Below are positions 8,105-15,095 of a stretch of 45,125 nucleotides of DNA, piece after piece. Numbering within the stretch: position 1 is the stretch's first letter; every line of letters starts with the position of its first letter. The DNA is taken from positions 1 to 45,125 of the forward strand of contig CAMBFI010000020.1 in the NCBI GenBank assembly GCA_945865935.1. The letters run 5' to 3'. Position numbers and translations under genes: made by a program. Below the pieces are notes generated by a model, which saw only the letters and a list, made by a program, of their open reading frames with translations, made no database searches and had not been told where the DNA came from. This DNA comes from Bordetella parapertussis (lineage in GTDB: Bacteria; Pseudomonadota; Gammaproteobacteria; Burkholderiales; Burkholderiaceae_B).

Positions 8105-8206
8105 GTCGCGCCCATTCCAGCGTCTATCAGCGTCTTTGACAGGTAACGGTACGGGGTGCAACGCACCTCCTTAACCTACCCCTCTGGTTTTCCAGAAAAG
8201 GACGTG
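8105..8206 (+). promoter_or_regulatory. Predicted translational expression platform of the metK leader
   Basis: Four pairings can be traced. (A) GCGAC of P1 (8045-8049) with GTCGC (8105-8109). (B) GCGCCC (8108-8113) with GGGTGC (8154-8159). (C) hairpin 8153-8159 with 8163-8169, loop AAC. (D) CACCTCCTT (8164-8172) with AAGGACGTG (8198-8206), eight of nine positions, which hides the metK ribosome site AAAAGGA. A excludes B and P1, B excludes C, and C excludes D. Bound SAM would keep P1, allow B and D, and block translation; without SAM, A and C free the ribosome site. A TCTGG-TTTT-CCAGA hairpin (8183-8196) sits inside D. The pairings are seen in the sequence; the switching is inferred. Confidence 0.6.
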
Positions 8207-8209
8207 ATT

Positions 8210-9376
8210 ATGTCTAAAGCTAGCGATTATCTCTTTACCTCTGAATCGGTCTCTGAAGGCCATCCCGACAAGGTCGCTGACCAAGTCTCCGATGCGATTC
8301 TCGACGCGATCTTCACCCAAGACCCGCACGCTCGTGTCGCCGCCGAAACGCTGTGCAACACTGGCCTGGTTGTGCTTGCGGGTGAAATCACGACCTCGGC
8401 AAACGTTGACTACATCCAGGTTGCGCGTGACACCATCAAGCGCATTGGCTACGACAATACCGAATACGGTATTGACTACAAAGGTTGTGCCGTGTTGGTG
8501 GCCTATGACAAGCAATCGCCTGACATCGCGCAGGGTGTGGATCGTTCATCTGAAGACTACCTGAACCAAGGCGCTGGTGACCAAGGCCTGATGTTTGGTT
8601 ACGCGTGTAACGAGACACCTGATTTGATGCCCGCACCGATCTGGTACGCACACCGTTTGGTGCAGCGTCAGAGCGAGCTGCGTAAAGACGGTCGCCTGCC
8701 TTGGCTGCGCCCAGACGCGAAGTCGCAAGTGACTTTCCGTTATGTGGATGGCAAGCCTGTTGAGGTGGATACCGTTGTGTTGTCGACTCAGCATGCCCCC
8801 GAGATTTCGCAGACAGCGATTCATGAGGCCGTGATCGAAGACATCATTCGTCCAAGCTTCCCAGCAGGCTTGTTGACCGCAAAGACGAAGTTCTTGATCA
8901 ACCCAACCGGTCGTTTTGTGATCGGTGGCCCCCAGGGCGATTGCGGGTTGACCGGTCGTAAGATCATTGTTGATACCTACGGTGGCGCATGCCGTCACGG
9001 TGGCGGCGCGTTCTCGGGCAAAGACCCTTCAAAGGTTGACCGTTCGGCTGCTTACGCGGCGCGTTACGTTGCTAAAAACATCGTCGCTGCAGGCTTAGCT
9101 AGCAAGTGCGAAGTGCAGGTCAGCTATGCAATTGGCGTGGCAGAGCCGATCAATATCACGGTTAACACCGATGGCACCGGCGTGGTCTCTGACGAGCAGT
9201 TGTCCAAGTTGGTCCGTGAGCATTTCGACTTGCGTCCCAAGGGCATCGTCAACATGCTCGACCTCTTGCGTCCGATCTATAGCAAGACGGCTGCCTACGG
9301 TCATTTCGGCCGCAACGAGCCTGAGTTCAGCTGGGAAGCCACTGACAAGGCCGCGACGCTTAAGAAGGCCGTTTAA
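8210..9376 (+). CDS. metK: S-adenosylmethionine synthetase
   Basis: MetK makes S-adenosylmethionine from methionine and ATP in the cytoplasm. The 388-residue protein has the conserved GHPDK at residues 17-21, GAGDQG, and the glycine-rich loop [16 protein letters not shown] that binds triphosphate. The length is typical of the family. The ATG at 8210 is chosen because AAAAGGA ends eight bases upstream and homologues begin at this Met; a GTG at 8156 is in frame but lies within the leader hairpins. The gene follows a SAM-II-type riboswitch and overlaps the DUF1289 gene by one base (TAATG). Regulation by SAM feedback at translation is likely. ahcY and metF lie 3-5 kb downstream on the same strand but have their own promoter. 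Confidence 0.98.
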   Translation: MSKASDYLFTSESVSEGHPDKVADQVSDAILDAIFTQDPHARVAAETLCNTGLVVLAGEITTSANVDYIQVARDTIKRIGYDNTEYGIDYKGCAVLVAYDKQSPDIAQGVDRSSEDYLNQGAGDQGLMFGYACNETPDLMPAPIWYAHRLVQRQSELRKDGRLPWLRPDAKSQVTFRYVDGKPVEVDTVVLSTQHAPEISQTAIHEAVIEDIIRPSFPAGLLTAKTKFLINPTGRFVIGGPQGDCGLTGRKIIVDTYGGACRHGGGAFSGKDPSKVDRSAAYAARYVAKNIVAAGLASKCEVQVSYAIGVAEPINITVNTDGTGVVSDEQLSKLVREHFDLRPKGIVNMLDLLRPIYSKTAAYGHFGRNEPEFSWEATDKAATLKKAV

Positions 9377-9567
9377 TGGCTGATACAAGCACGCCCGATT
9401 CACCTTGCGTCGCGGTGTGCTCGACCTTGTTTGACGACATCTGTCGCGGCTGCGGTCGCACCGTGATGGAAGTCTCGAACTGGGTGTTTATGGACGACGC
9501 CGAAAAACAAGCCGTCTGGGTACGCATTCGAGCTGAGGGCTATCCAAGACGACCTGACGGAAAGTAA
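9376..9567 (+). CDS. DUF1289 domain protein
   Basis: This is a 63-residue cytoplasmic protein of the DUF1289 (YdhL-like) family. The family signature is complete: SPCVAVC at residues 9-15, then CRGCGRT at 23-29, giving four cysteines (C11, C15, C23, C26) that probably hold a zinc ion or iron-sulfur cluster, and the W...M segment behind it. Its function is unknown. The ATG overlaps the metK stop by one base, so it is translationally coupled to metK and would respond to the same SAM-II leader. A strong terminator follows six bases after the stop. Co-expression with metK suggests some link to methionine or sulfur metabolism, but that is inference only. Confidence 0.85.
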   Translation: MADTSTPDSPCVAVCSTLFDDICRGCGRTVMEVSNWVFMDDAEKQAVWVRIRAEGYPRRPDGK

Positions 9568-9572
9568 AAAAT

Positions 9573-9613
9573 AAAAGAGCGCTTGGTGTGAACTGCACCC
9601 CAAGCGCTCTTTT
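9573..9613. terminator. Bidirectional rho-independent terminator
   Basis: AAAAGAGCGCTTGG (9573-9586) and CCAAGCGCTCTTTT (9600-9613) form a perfect 14-base-pair stem with a 13-base loop. The ends give a T-run on both strands. It ends the metK-DUF1289 transcript on the plus strand and the dehydrogenase transcript (stop at 9642) on the minus strand. Confidence 0.88.
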
Positions 9614-9641
9614 CTATTTCGGTCGCACGAACGGTGCGTTT

Positions 9642-10550
9642 TTATTTCTTATCTGACAGCGTGTCGCCAGCCAGTTTCTCTGTGAGCTTGGCAATCGCAG
9701 TGTGATCCTGTCCCGGTCCCAACATGGCAGCACACGAGGCCCACATTTCACGGCACATCGACGAGAACGGTGTCGGCGTGTTGGTGTCGCGGCCGATCTC
9801 GAGCGCGATACTCAAGTCCTTGACCATCAAGTCCAGACCGAAGCCTGCGTTGTACTGACCCGACAACACAAACTGCTTGAATTTCTTCTGGGTGGAGTTG
9901 TTCATGCCCGTTGACGAGTTCAGCACGTCGACCATTGCTGAGGGATCGAGGCCAAAGCGCTTGCCGATCATGAGTGCTTCGACGCCAATCAGAAAACCAC
10001 CGGCCGAGACCAGGTTGTTCAGCGCTTTCATCGCATGTGCGGAGCCAACATCACCCGTGCGGGTAATGGAGGTGCCCATACAGGACAGCACAGGGCGTAC
10101 CCGCTCAAGAATGACTTCGCTACCGCCAAACATAATCGCGAGCTCTCCGGTCTTGGCGCGCGGCACGCCGCCCGAAACAGGCGCATCAACCATGTGTGCG
10201 CCAGCTGCCGCGACTTGCTCGGCCAAGGTGCGTGTGATGGTGGGCACGCCAGAACTCATCTCGACCACGACAGCATCTTTGCGCAGTCCGGCGAGTACGC
10301 CCTCCGGGCCTTCAAGGACCGCCTGCACGATCGCGCTGGTGGGCAGAATTGTGATGATGATGTCGGACGCTGCCGCGAGTGCGCGGCTTGATGCCGCGAC
10401 CGTGCCGCCGATTTCTTTGGCGAAGGCTTGCGCGCGCTCAGACGACGCGTCGACGATTTGTAGAGAGTAGCCAGCTTTGTGCAGAAGGGCAGCCATGGGC
10501 CAACCCATACTGCCCACGCCTACAAAACCTATGGTGGGTTTGGCACTCAT
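9642..10550 (-). CDS. NAD(P)-dependent beta-hydroxyacid dehydrogenase, HIBADH family
   Basis: This 302-residue enzyme belongs to the 3-hydroxyisobutyrate dehydrogenase / tartronate semialdehyde reductase family. The N-terminal Rossmann motif is GFVGVGSMG (residues 8-16). The substrate loop DAPVSGG lies near residue 122, the catalytic lysine is in KALNN near 170, and the C-terminal helical KDLSIALE segment near 245 is typical. Whether the substrate is 3-hydroxyisobutyrate, tartronate semialdehyde or another small beta-hydroxyacid cannot be told from sequence. It overlaps the carboxymuconolactone decarboxylase gene by four bases (ATGA), so the two are translated together, which suggests a shared catabolic role. 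It ends at the bidirectional terminator. Confidence 0.85.
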   Translation of the reverse strand: MSAKPTIGFVGVGSMGWPMAALLHKAGYSLQIVDASSERAQAFAKEIGGTVAASSRALAAASDIIITILPTSAIVQAVLEGPEGVLAGLRKDAVVVEMSSGVPTITRTLAEQVAAAGAHMVDAPVSGGVPRAKTGELAIMFGGSEVILERVRPVLSCMGTSITRTGDVGSAHAMKALNNLVSAGGFLIGVEALMIGKRFGLDPSAMVDVLNSSTGMNNSTQKKFKQFVLSGQYNAGFGLDLMVKDLSIALEIGRDTNTPTPFSSMCREMWASCAAMLGPGQDHTAIAKLTEKLAGDTLSDKK

Positions 10551-11065
10551 TTCTTGACAGCCTTTTTAGTGGTCGGTTTTTTAGCGACGGCCTTTTTAGC
10601 TGTAGCCTTTTTTGCGGTTGGTTTTTTAGCAGCTGATTTTTTAGTGGTCGATTTTTTAGCGGCTGCTTTGGTGTAGGCGCCTTCCTCCTCCAATACCTGG
10701 TTGGCTGCCTTGAACGCGTCCAAGCCAGCAGGGATGCCACAGTAAACGGTTGCGTGTAGCAACACTTCTTTGATCTCTTCAACCGTTACGCCGTTGGCCA
10801 GTGCGCCTTTGACGTGTAGTTTGATCTCGGCTGAACGGTTCAGCGCGGTGAGCATTGCCAGGTTAAGCATGCTGCGTGTTTTGCGGCTTAAACCATCACG
10901 CGTCCAGGCGTAGCCCCAGCACCATTCGGTGGTGATGTGCTGGAACGCCATGGTGAAGTCGTTGGCCTTCGCGATCGAGCCATCCACATAGTCTGTGCCG
11001 AGTACCGCGCGGCGCACGGCCAGGCCGTCTTTAAAAAGTTTTGCAGTTTCGTTTTTGGCAGACAT
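10547..11065 (-). CDS. Carboxymuconolactone decarboxylase family protein with lysine-rich tail
   Basis: This 172-residue protein is a CMD-family member (about residues 10-128), with EIKEVLLHATVYCGIPAG resembling the PcaC decarboxylase core. Related enzymes open or decarboxylate gamma-lactones in protocatechuate breakdown, while others are peroxidases; the former fits better here. Residues 132-172 form an odd tail of seven five-residue units ending in Lys-Lys (such as STTKK, PTAKK, PTTKK), with 17 lysines in 41 residues, like a histone H1 tail. ATG 11065 is chosen because GGAG lies six bases upstream. It overlaps the dehydrogenase gene by four bases and diverges from a lactonase-like gene, so the trio may form a small catabolic unit. 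Confidence 0.85.
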   Translation of the reverse strand: MSAKNETAKLFKDGLAVRRAVLGTDYVDGSIAKANDFTMAFQHITTEWCWGYAWTRDGLSRKTRSMLNLAMLTALNRSAEIKLHVKGALANGVTVEEIKEVLLHATVYCGIPAGLDAFKAANQVLEEEGAYTKAAAKKSTTKKSAAKKPTAKKATAKKAVAKKPTTKKAVKK

Positions 11066-11203
11066 GTGCAGCTCCAGGAAAAAAAGATAAAAACTGTCAG
11101 AAGCATTCCGCCGCGCGGCGCGCGACGGTGCGATGATGACGGGTTGGGTACGATTGTCTGCGCTCGGCCTGACTGATGTCAAGCACGCTGTCTGCTAATC
11201 TTC

Positions 11204-11233
11204 TTGACAGCGCGTGCGCAGCAAATCCAAAAT
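11204..11233 (+). promoter_or_regulatory. Candidate promoter of the lactonase-type gene
   Basis: A perfect -35 TTGACA lies at 11204-11209, and a fair -10, CAAAAT (four of six), at 11228-11233 with an 18-base spacer. Transcription would start near 11240, about 30 bases before the ATG at 11273. The rest of the divergent gap (11066-11203) shows no clear operator. Confidence 0.5.
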
Positions 11234-11272
11234 GAATCAAACTGCGTCTTCAGGCGCGACCACGGAGACACC

Positions 11273-12070
11273 ATGACACTGCCCCAATACGAGATCTTTG
11301 CCCTGCGTTACGGCACAATGGCCAAGCGCTCGCGTCGTGAAAACTTCATCACGCAAGATCCGCATGATGAACCCATGCCGATGGATTATTTTGTATGGGT
11401 GGTGCGCAACGCTGAACGCGCAATTTTGGTGGATACGGGTTTCAGCGCGCGTCAGGCCAAAGAAAGGGGGCGCACGCTCTTGCGCTGCCCGATTGAGTCG
11501 CTGTCCTTGCTGGGGATCGCGCCCGAAGACATTCAAGATGTGGTGCTGACACACTTGCATTACGATCATGCAGGCAATATCGATTTATTGCCTAATGCGC
11601 GTTTCCATGTTCAAGACGGCGAGGTGGACTATGCCTGCGGTCGTCATATGTGCCACGGATTGTTCCGCCACGCCTATGATATCGAGGATGTCGTGTCGCT
11701 GATCCGGCGCTTATACGCGAATCGCGTTGTGTTCCATGATGGGCGTCAAGAGCTTGCCCCTGGGATCGAATTGATAAAAATCGGCGGACACACCAAGGGT
11801 CTGCAGTCCTTGCGTGTGCACACGGCGCGCGGCTGGGTGGTGTTGGCCTCGGACGCCAGCCACTATTACGACAACATGGAAAAGCCGTCCCCCTTTCCGA
11901 TTGTGTTTCACATTGGAGAGATGTTGGCGGGTTACGACACGTTGCGTGCGGCGGCCGAGTCGTCCCAGCACATCATTCCTGGGCACGATCCGCAAGTGCG
12001 AGAGCGCTACCCCTTTTATGGCAATCCGGCTGATGACATTGTGGCCTTGCACCAGCCGCCCAAAGCGTGA
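11273..12070 (+). CDS. Metallo-beta-lactamase-fold hydrolase, N-acyl homoserine lactonase family
   Basis: This 265-residue cytoplasmic enzyme (no signal peptide) has the metal site THLHYDH (H94, H96, D98, H99). The downstream ligands are GGHTKG, ASDASHYYDN (metal-bridging Asp) and PGHDP, in the order seen in AiiA/AttM-type lactonases. It probably hydrolyses a lactone ring, but many members act on lactones other than acyl-homoserine lactones. ATG 11273 is chosen because GGAG (11264-11267) lies five bases upstream; an upstream in-frame start at 11204 would overlap the promoter. It diverges from the CMD-dehydrogenase pair, and a lactonase next to a carboxymuconolactone-type enzyme suggests successive steps of one ring-cleavage route. 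No luxI/luxR gene is nearby. Confidence 0.82.
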   Translation: MTLPQYEIFALRYGTMAKRSRRENFITQDPHDEPMPMDYFVWVVRNAERAILVDTGFSARQAKERGRTLLRCPIESLSLLGIAPEDIQDVVLTHLHYDHAGNIDLLPNARFHVQDGEVDYACGRHMCHGLFRHAYDIEDVVSLIRRLYANRVVFHDGRQELAPGIELIKIGGHTKGLQSLRVHTARGWVVLASDASHYYDNMEKPSPFPIVFHIGEMLAGYDTLRAAAESSQHIIPGHDPQVRERYPFYGNPADDIVALHQPPKA

Positions 12071-12128
12071 GCGGTAGCCTCAGCGGTGGTGTCATCGGCG
12101 GCCTAATCGCTTAAATATCTCGGGGTCT

Positions 12129-12149
12129 TTGGTGTGCGGTGCGCACCAA
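12129..12149 (+). other. Hairpin downstream of the lactonase-type gene
   Basis: TTGGTGTGC (12129-12137) pairs with GCGCACCAA (12141-12149), nine pairs with one G-T, loop GGT. It lies about 60 bases after the stop codon at 12070. No T-run follows, so rho-independent termination is doubtful. It could protect the 3' end or serve as an operator for the ahcY promoter just downstream. Confidence 0.35.
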
Positions 12150-12151
12150 TA

Positions 12152-12165
12152 GGTGGGTAAACCCT
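12152..12165. repeat. Copy 1 of a shared 14-base motif, upstream of ahcY
   Basis: GGTGGGTAAACCCT at 12152-12165 occurs again exactly at 22313-22326, upstream of the helicase gene. The inner GGGTAAACCC is a perfect palindrome apart from its centre. Both copies lie at or just upstream of a predicted promoter, which suggests a binding site for an unidentified factor, though two copies are weak evidence. Confidence 0.4.
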
Positions 12166-12192
12166 GCAAAAAGCCCTTAAACGGGCTACAAT
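12164..12192 (+). promoter_or_regulatory. Candidate promoter of ahcY
   Basis: The -10 TACAAT (12187-12192) matches five of six positions; the -35 CTGCAA (12164-12169) is weak, with a 17-base spacer. The start would fall near 12199, the first base of riboswitch helix P1. An inverted repeat, AGCCC (12172-12176) with GGGCT (12183-12187), fills the spacer and touches the -10 box, so it could be an operator. Confidence 0.55.
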
Positions 12193-12198
12193 TACTAC

Positions 12199-12303
12199 GC
12201 TTTTGAGGAGCGTTGCGACGGAACGGTGTTGGTTGTCCCGATATTCCGCCAGGCTCAAAAGCTTCCACGTTACCGTCGGCATACCCCGACCTTAACGGCG
12301 CTC
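12199..12303 (+). promoter_or_regulatory. SAH riboswitch upstream of ahcY
   Basis: The element carries the defining features of the S-adenosylhomocysteine riboswitch. P1 is nine perfect pairs (12199-12207 with 12254-12262). P2 is CGGAA/TTCCG (12219-12223 with 12244-12248). The core GAGGAGCG-TTGCGACGG faces CCGCCAGGCTC. The pseudoknot is GAGCG (12208-12212) with CGCTC (12299-12303), within the conserved AACGGCGCTCACC. A linker hairpin (12275-12279 with 12286-12290) fills the gap. SAH binding raises expression in this class, so SAHase is made when its toxic substrate builds up. The switch ends about 90 bases before the ATG, and I did not find an obvious terminator, so control may act on translation. 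Confidence 0.93.
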
Positions 12304-12394
12304 ACCCAATCCTGTCTTTGCAGCGTTTGTGGTGGTGCCGTATCAATACAGCCCCTATGACGTTGCAAGCAGGCCTACCGGAGCCTACTTAGCC

Positions 12395-13810
12395 ATGAAC
12401 GTCGTTAAAGAAAAATTTGCTGATTACATCGTCGCCGACATCGGTCTTGCCGATTTTGGCCGTCGAGAAATCCAGATCGCTGAAACCGAAATGCCCGGCC
12501 TGATGGCCACACGCGAAGAGTTCGCCAAGACCAAGCCGCTCAAAGGCGCTCGCATCACAGGCAGCCTGCACATGACCATTCAAACGGCCGTGCTGATCGA
12601 AACGCTGCAAGTGCTTGGCGCTGAAGTGCGTTGGGCGTCGTGCAACATCTTCTCGACCCAAGACCACGCTGCGGCCGCGATCGCTGCAACGGGTACGCCG
12701 GTTTTCGCTAAAAAAGGCGAGAGCTTGGTTGAGTATTGGGAATACACCCACAAGATTTTTGAATGGCCAGGCGACAAGCAAGCCAACATGATTCTCGATG
12801 ACGGCGGCGACGCCACGTTGTTGCTGCATCTGGGCACCAAAGCGGAATCCGATCTTTCCGTGCTGAACAATCCCGGCTCTGAAGAAGAAGTCGTCTTGTT
12901 TGAAGCCATCAAGGCGCAGATCAAGAAAGATCCAAAGTGGTACTCCACACGTCTGGCACAGATCAAGGGCGTGACTGAAGAGACCACCACGGGTGTGTTG
13001 CGCTTGTATCAAATGTCCAAAAAAGGCGAACTCGCCTTTGCGGCCATCAACGTCAACGATTCTGTGACCAAGTCAAAGTTTGATAACTTGTACGGCTGCC
13101 GCGAGTCCTTGGTTGACGCAATTAAGCGCGCAACCGACGTGATGATTGCTGGCAAGATTGCCGTGGTGGCGGGTTATGGCGATGTGGGCAAGGGTTCGGC
13201 TCAGGCGCTAGCTGCGTTGCGTGCGCAAGTATGGGTCACAGAAATCGATCCAATCTGCGCCTTGCAAGCCGCGATGGAAGGCTTCAAAGTCGTCACCATG
13301 GAAGAAGCAGCTGACAAGGCTGATATTTTCGTGACAGCAACGGGTAACTACAACGTGATCACACGTGCACACATGGACCGTATGAAAGACCAGGCCATCG
13401 TTTGCAACATCGGTCACTTCGATAACGAAATTGACGTTGTCGGCATTGAGAATCTTCAGTGGGAAGAGATCAAGCCACAGGTCGATCACGTGATTTTCCC
13501 GGACGGCAAGCGCATCATCTTGTTGGCGAAGGGTCGTTTGGTGAACTTGGGCTGCGGTACGGGCCATCCATCGTTCGTGATGTCGTCTTCGTTTACGAAC
13601 CAGACGATCGCACAGATCGAATTGTTCAGCCGTAACGAGCAGTACAAATCCGGCCAGGTGTATGTGTTGCCTAAGCACCTCGACGAAAAAGTTGCGCGTT
13701 TGCACCTCAAGAAAATTGGCGCCAACCTCACGTCACTGACTCCACAGCAGGCCGCATACATTAGCGTGAAGCAAGAAGGTCCTTTCAAGGGCGACGCATA
13801 CCGCTATTGA
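12395..13810 (+). CDS. ahcY: Adenosylhomocysteinase (SAH hydrolase)
   Basis: AhcY splits S-adenosylhomocysteine into homocysteine and adenosine, removing the inhibitor formed by all SAM-dependent methylations. The 471-residue protein has the substrate domain with [10 protein letters not shown] and [14 protein letters not shown], and the NAD-binding motif [10 protein letters not shown]. It ends in GDAYRY, the C-terminal Lys-Tyr-type tail that completes the neighbouring subunit's cofactor site. ATG 12395 gives the start found in homologues and has GGAG (12380-12383) 11 bases upstream; an in-frame GTG at 12329 belongs to the leader. It follows an SAH riboswitch and precedes the holin-family gene and metF, so methyl-cycle enzymes cluster here. 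Confidence 0.98.
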   Translation: MNVVKEKFADYIVADIGLADFGRREIQIAETEMPGLMATREEFAKTKPLKGARITGSLHMTIQTAVLIETLQVLGAEVRWASCNIFSTQDHAAAAIAATGTPVFAKKGESLVEYWEYTHKIFEWPGDKQANMILDDGGDATLLLHLGTKAESDLSVLNNPGSEEEVVLFEAIKAQIKKDPKWYSTRLAQIKGVTEETTTGVLRLYQMSKKGELAFAAINVNDSVTKSKFDNLYGCRESLVDAIKRATDVMIAGKIAVVAGYGDVGKGSAQALAALRAQVWVTEIDPICALQAAMEGFKVVTMEEAADKADIFVTATGNYNVITRAHMDRMKDQAIVCNIGHFDNEIDVVGIENLQWEEIKPQVDHVIFPDGKRIILLAKGRLVNLGCGTGHPSFVMSSSFTNQTIAQIELFSRNEQYKSGQVYVLPKHLDEKVARLHLKKIGANLTSLTPQQAAYISVKQEGPFKGDAYRY

Positions 13811-13823
13811 TGTTGTATGGTTA

Positions 13824-13858
13824 ACGGGCGTTAGTCGGATTTTCCGGCAAGCGCCCGT
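13824..13858 (+). other. Stem-loop between ahcY and the holin-family gene
   Basis: ACGGGCG (13824-13830) pairs with CGCCCGT (13852-13858), and CGGA/TCCG can pair inside. A second small hairpin, GAGC-AGT-GCTC (13859-13869), ends just before the GGAA ribosome site of the next gene. No T-run follows. It may set the ratio of AhcY to the downstream proteins through partial termination, processing or access to the ribosome site. Confidence 0.4.
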
Positions 13859-13882
13859 GAGCAGTGCTCACCGGAAATTGAA

Positions 13883-14224
13883 ATGATGACATTATTGTTA
13901 GTCTGGATATTGAACGCTGTCGCACTGCTTGTCGTAGCCTATGTATTGCCAGGCATCGTTGTTGCGAGCTTTGGCTCTGCCATGCTCGCAGCGTTGGTAT
14001 TGGGTTTAATCAATAGTTTGGTTAAACCCTTTCTGATTCTGCTGACCTTGCCAATCACCGTTGTTACTCTCGGGTTGTTTTTGCTTGTCTTAAACGCACT
14101 CATGTTTTGGATGGCGGGCTCTATCCTGAAAGGGTTCCAAGTCAATGGCTTTTGGTGGGCGGTCGGTGGGGCAATTCTCTACAGCCTGATTTCAGGCTTC
14201 TTATCGAATTTGATTAATCAATGA
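13883..14224 (+). CDS. Phage holin family (superfamily IV type) four-helix membrane protein
   Basis: This 113-residue protein is nearly all membrane-embedded, with four hydrophobic helices (about residues 2-20, 24-46, 52-78 and 86-108). It contains GLINSLVKPFLILLTLPI, typical of the family named after mycobacterial four-TM holins (PF04020). Despite the name these are chromosomal proteins of unknown function; no endolysin or phage gene is near. GGAA lies six bases before the ATG. The stop overlaps the metF start by four bases (ATGA), so it is coupled to metF, and it follows ahcY by 72 bases. I recall the ahcY-holin-metF order as common in betaproteobacteria, which argues for a housekeeping role, possibly transport linked to the methyl cycle; that link is speculative. 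Confidence 0.85.
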   Translation: MMTLLLVWILNAVALLVVAYVLPGIVVASFGSAMLAALVLGLINSLVKPFLILLTLPITVVTLGLFLLVLNALMFWMAGSILKGFQVNGFWWAVGGAILYSLISGFLSNLINQ

Positions 14225-15066
14225 CCACTCAAAATAACCAGGCGTTCAGCCTGGAGTTTTTCCCCCCTCGTGACGCGGCTGCGCAGCAGCGTCTGATTGA
14301 GGGTGCGAAACAGATGTTGGTGATTCAGCCGCACTACGTCAGCGTGACGTTCGGTGCAGGCGGATCGACACGCGAAGGTACGCTCGACACGGTAAGGACG
14401 ATGCGCGATTTAGGCTGTGATGCCGCTCCGCATTTGTCATGCATCGGTGCGTCGCATGATGATCTGCGGGCGTTGTTGCAGCGTTACCGACAAGAGGGTG
14501 TCAAACGAATCGTCGCCTTGCGCGGTGATATGCCGTCAGGCATGGGGGCGGATGCCGCCGGTGCGTTGCGCCATGCCAACGATCTCGTCGAATTTATTCG
14601 TAAAGAGACGGGCGACTGGTTTCATATCGAAGTTGCTGCCTATCCAGAGATGCATCCACAGGCAGCGAGCCCCGAGCAGGACTTGATGCACTTTGTGCGC
14701 AAAGTGCGCGCCGGTGCAGATAGTGCGATCACGCAATACTTTTTTAATGCCGACGCATACTTTGATTTTGTTGATCGCGTGCAAGCCAAGGGGATCGATA
14801 TTCCGATCGTGCCTGGCATTATGCCGATCACCAATTACACACAGCTCATGCGCTTCTCAGAAATGTGTGGCGCGGAAGTGCCGCGCTGGATTCGTCTTCG
14901 CTTGGCGGGGATGGGTGATGATAAAGAGTCGATTCGTGCGTTTGGCGCAGATGTGGTGACTGACCTGTGTGAGACCTTGCTCGACAACGGTGTCCCGGGT
15001 TTGCATTTCTATACCCTGAACAACGCCGAGGCGACCTTGGCGATCTGGCGTGGCCTGCAAGGATAG
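14221..15066 (+). CDS. metF: 5,10-methylenetetrahydrofolate reductase
   Basis: MetF reduces methylene-tetrahydrofolate to 5-methyl-tetrahydrofolate using FAD and NADH, giving the methyl group for methionine synthesis. The 281-residue TIM-barrel protein shows the early SLEFFPPR motif (residues 9-16) with the catalytic Glu, then SVTFGAGGSTREGT. ALRGDMP near residue 102 and the ITQYFFN segment near 179 line the flavin and folate pocket. The length is usual for bacterial MetF. It overlaps the holin-family gene by four bases and belongs to the ahcY transcription unit, so it would also respond to SAH. It converges on the folate cyclo-ligase gene with 29 bases between stops. Confidence 0.97.
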   Translation: MTTQNNQAFSLEFFPPRDAAAQQRLIEGAKQMLVIQPHYVSVTFGAGGSTREGTLDTVRTMRDLGCDAAPHLSCIGASHDDLRALLQRYRQEGVKRIVALRGDMPSGMGADAAGALRHANDLVEFIRKETGDWFHIEVAAYPEMHPQAASPEQDLMHFVRKVRAGADSAITQYFFNADAYFDFVDRVQAKGIDIPIVPGIMPITNYTQLMRFSEMCGAEVPRWIRLRLAGMGDDKESIRAFGADVVTDLCETLLDNGVPGLHFYTLNNAEATLAIWRGLQG

Positions 15067-15095
15067 GTTCAATTGTCTGGGAGCGTCGAAATCGT

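Noticed and set aside
8156-8209. In-frame GTG extension of metK
   Set aside because: It lies in the leader hairpins, lacks homology to MetK and has no ribosome site; AAAAGGA before 8210 decides the start.
11273-12070. Quorum-quenching system
   Set aside because: The enzyme is lactonase-like, but there is no luxI or luxR gene and the family includes many other lactonases.
13883-14224. Prophage remnant suggested by the holin-family name
   Set aside because: No endolysin, integrase or structural phage gene is near, and the protein is coupled to metF.
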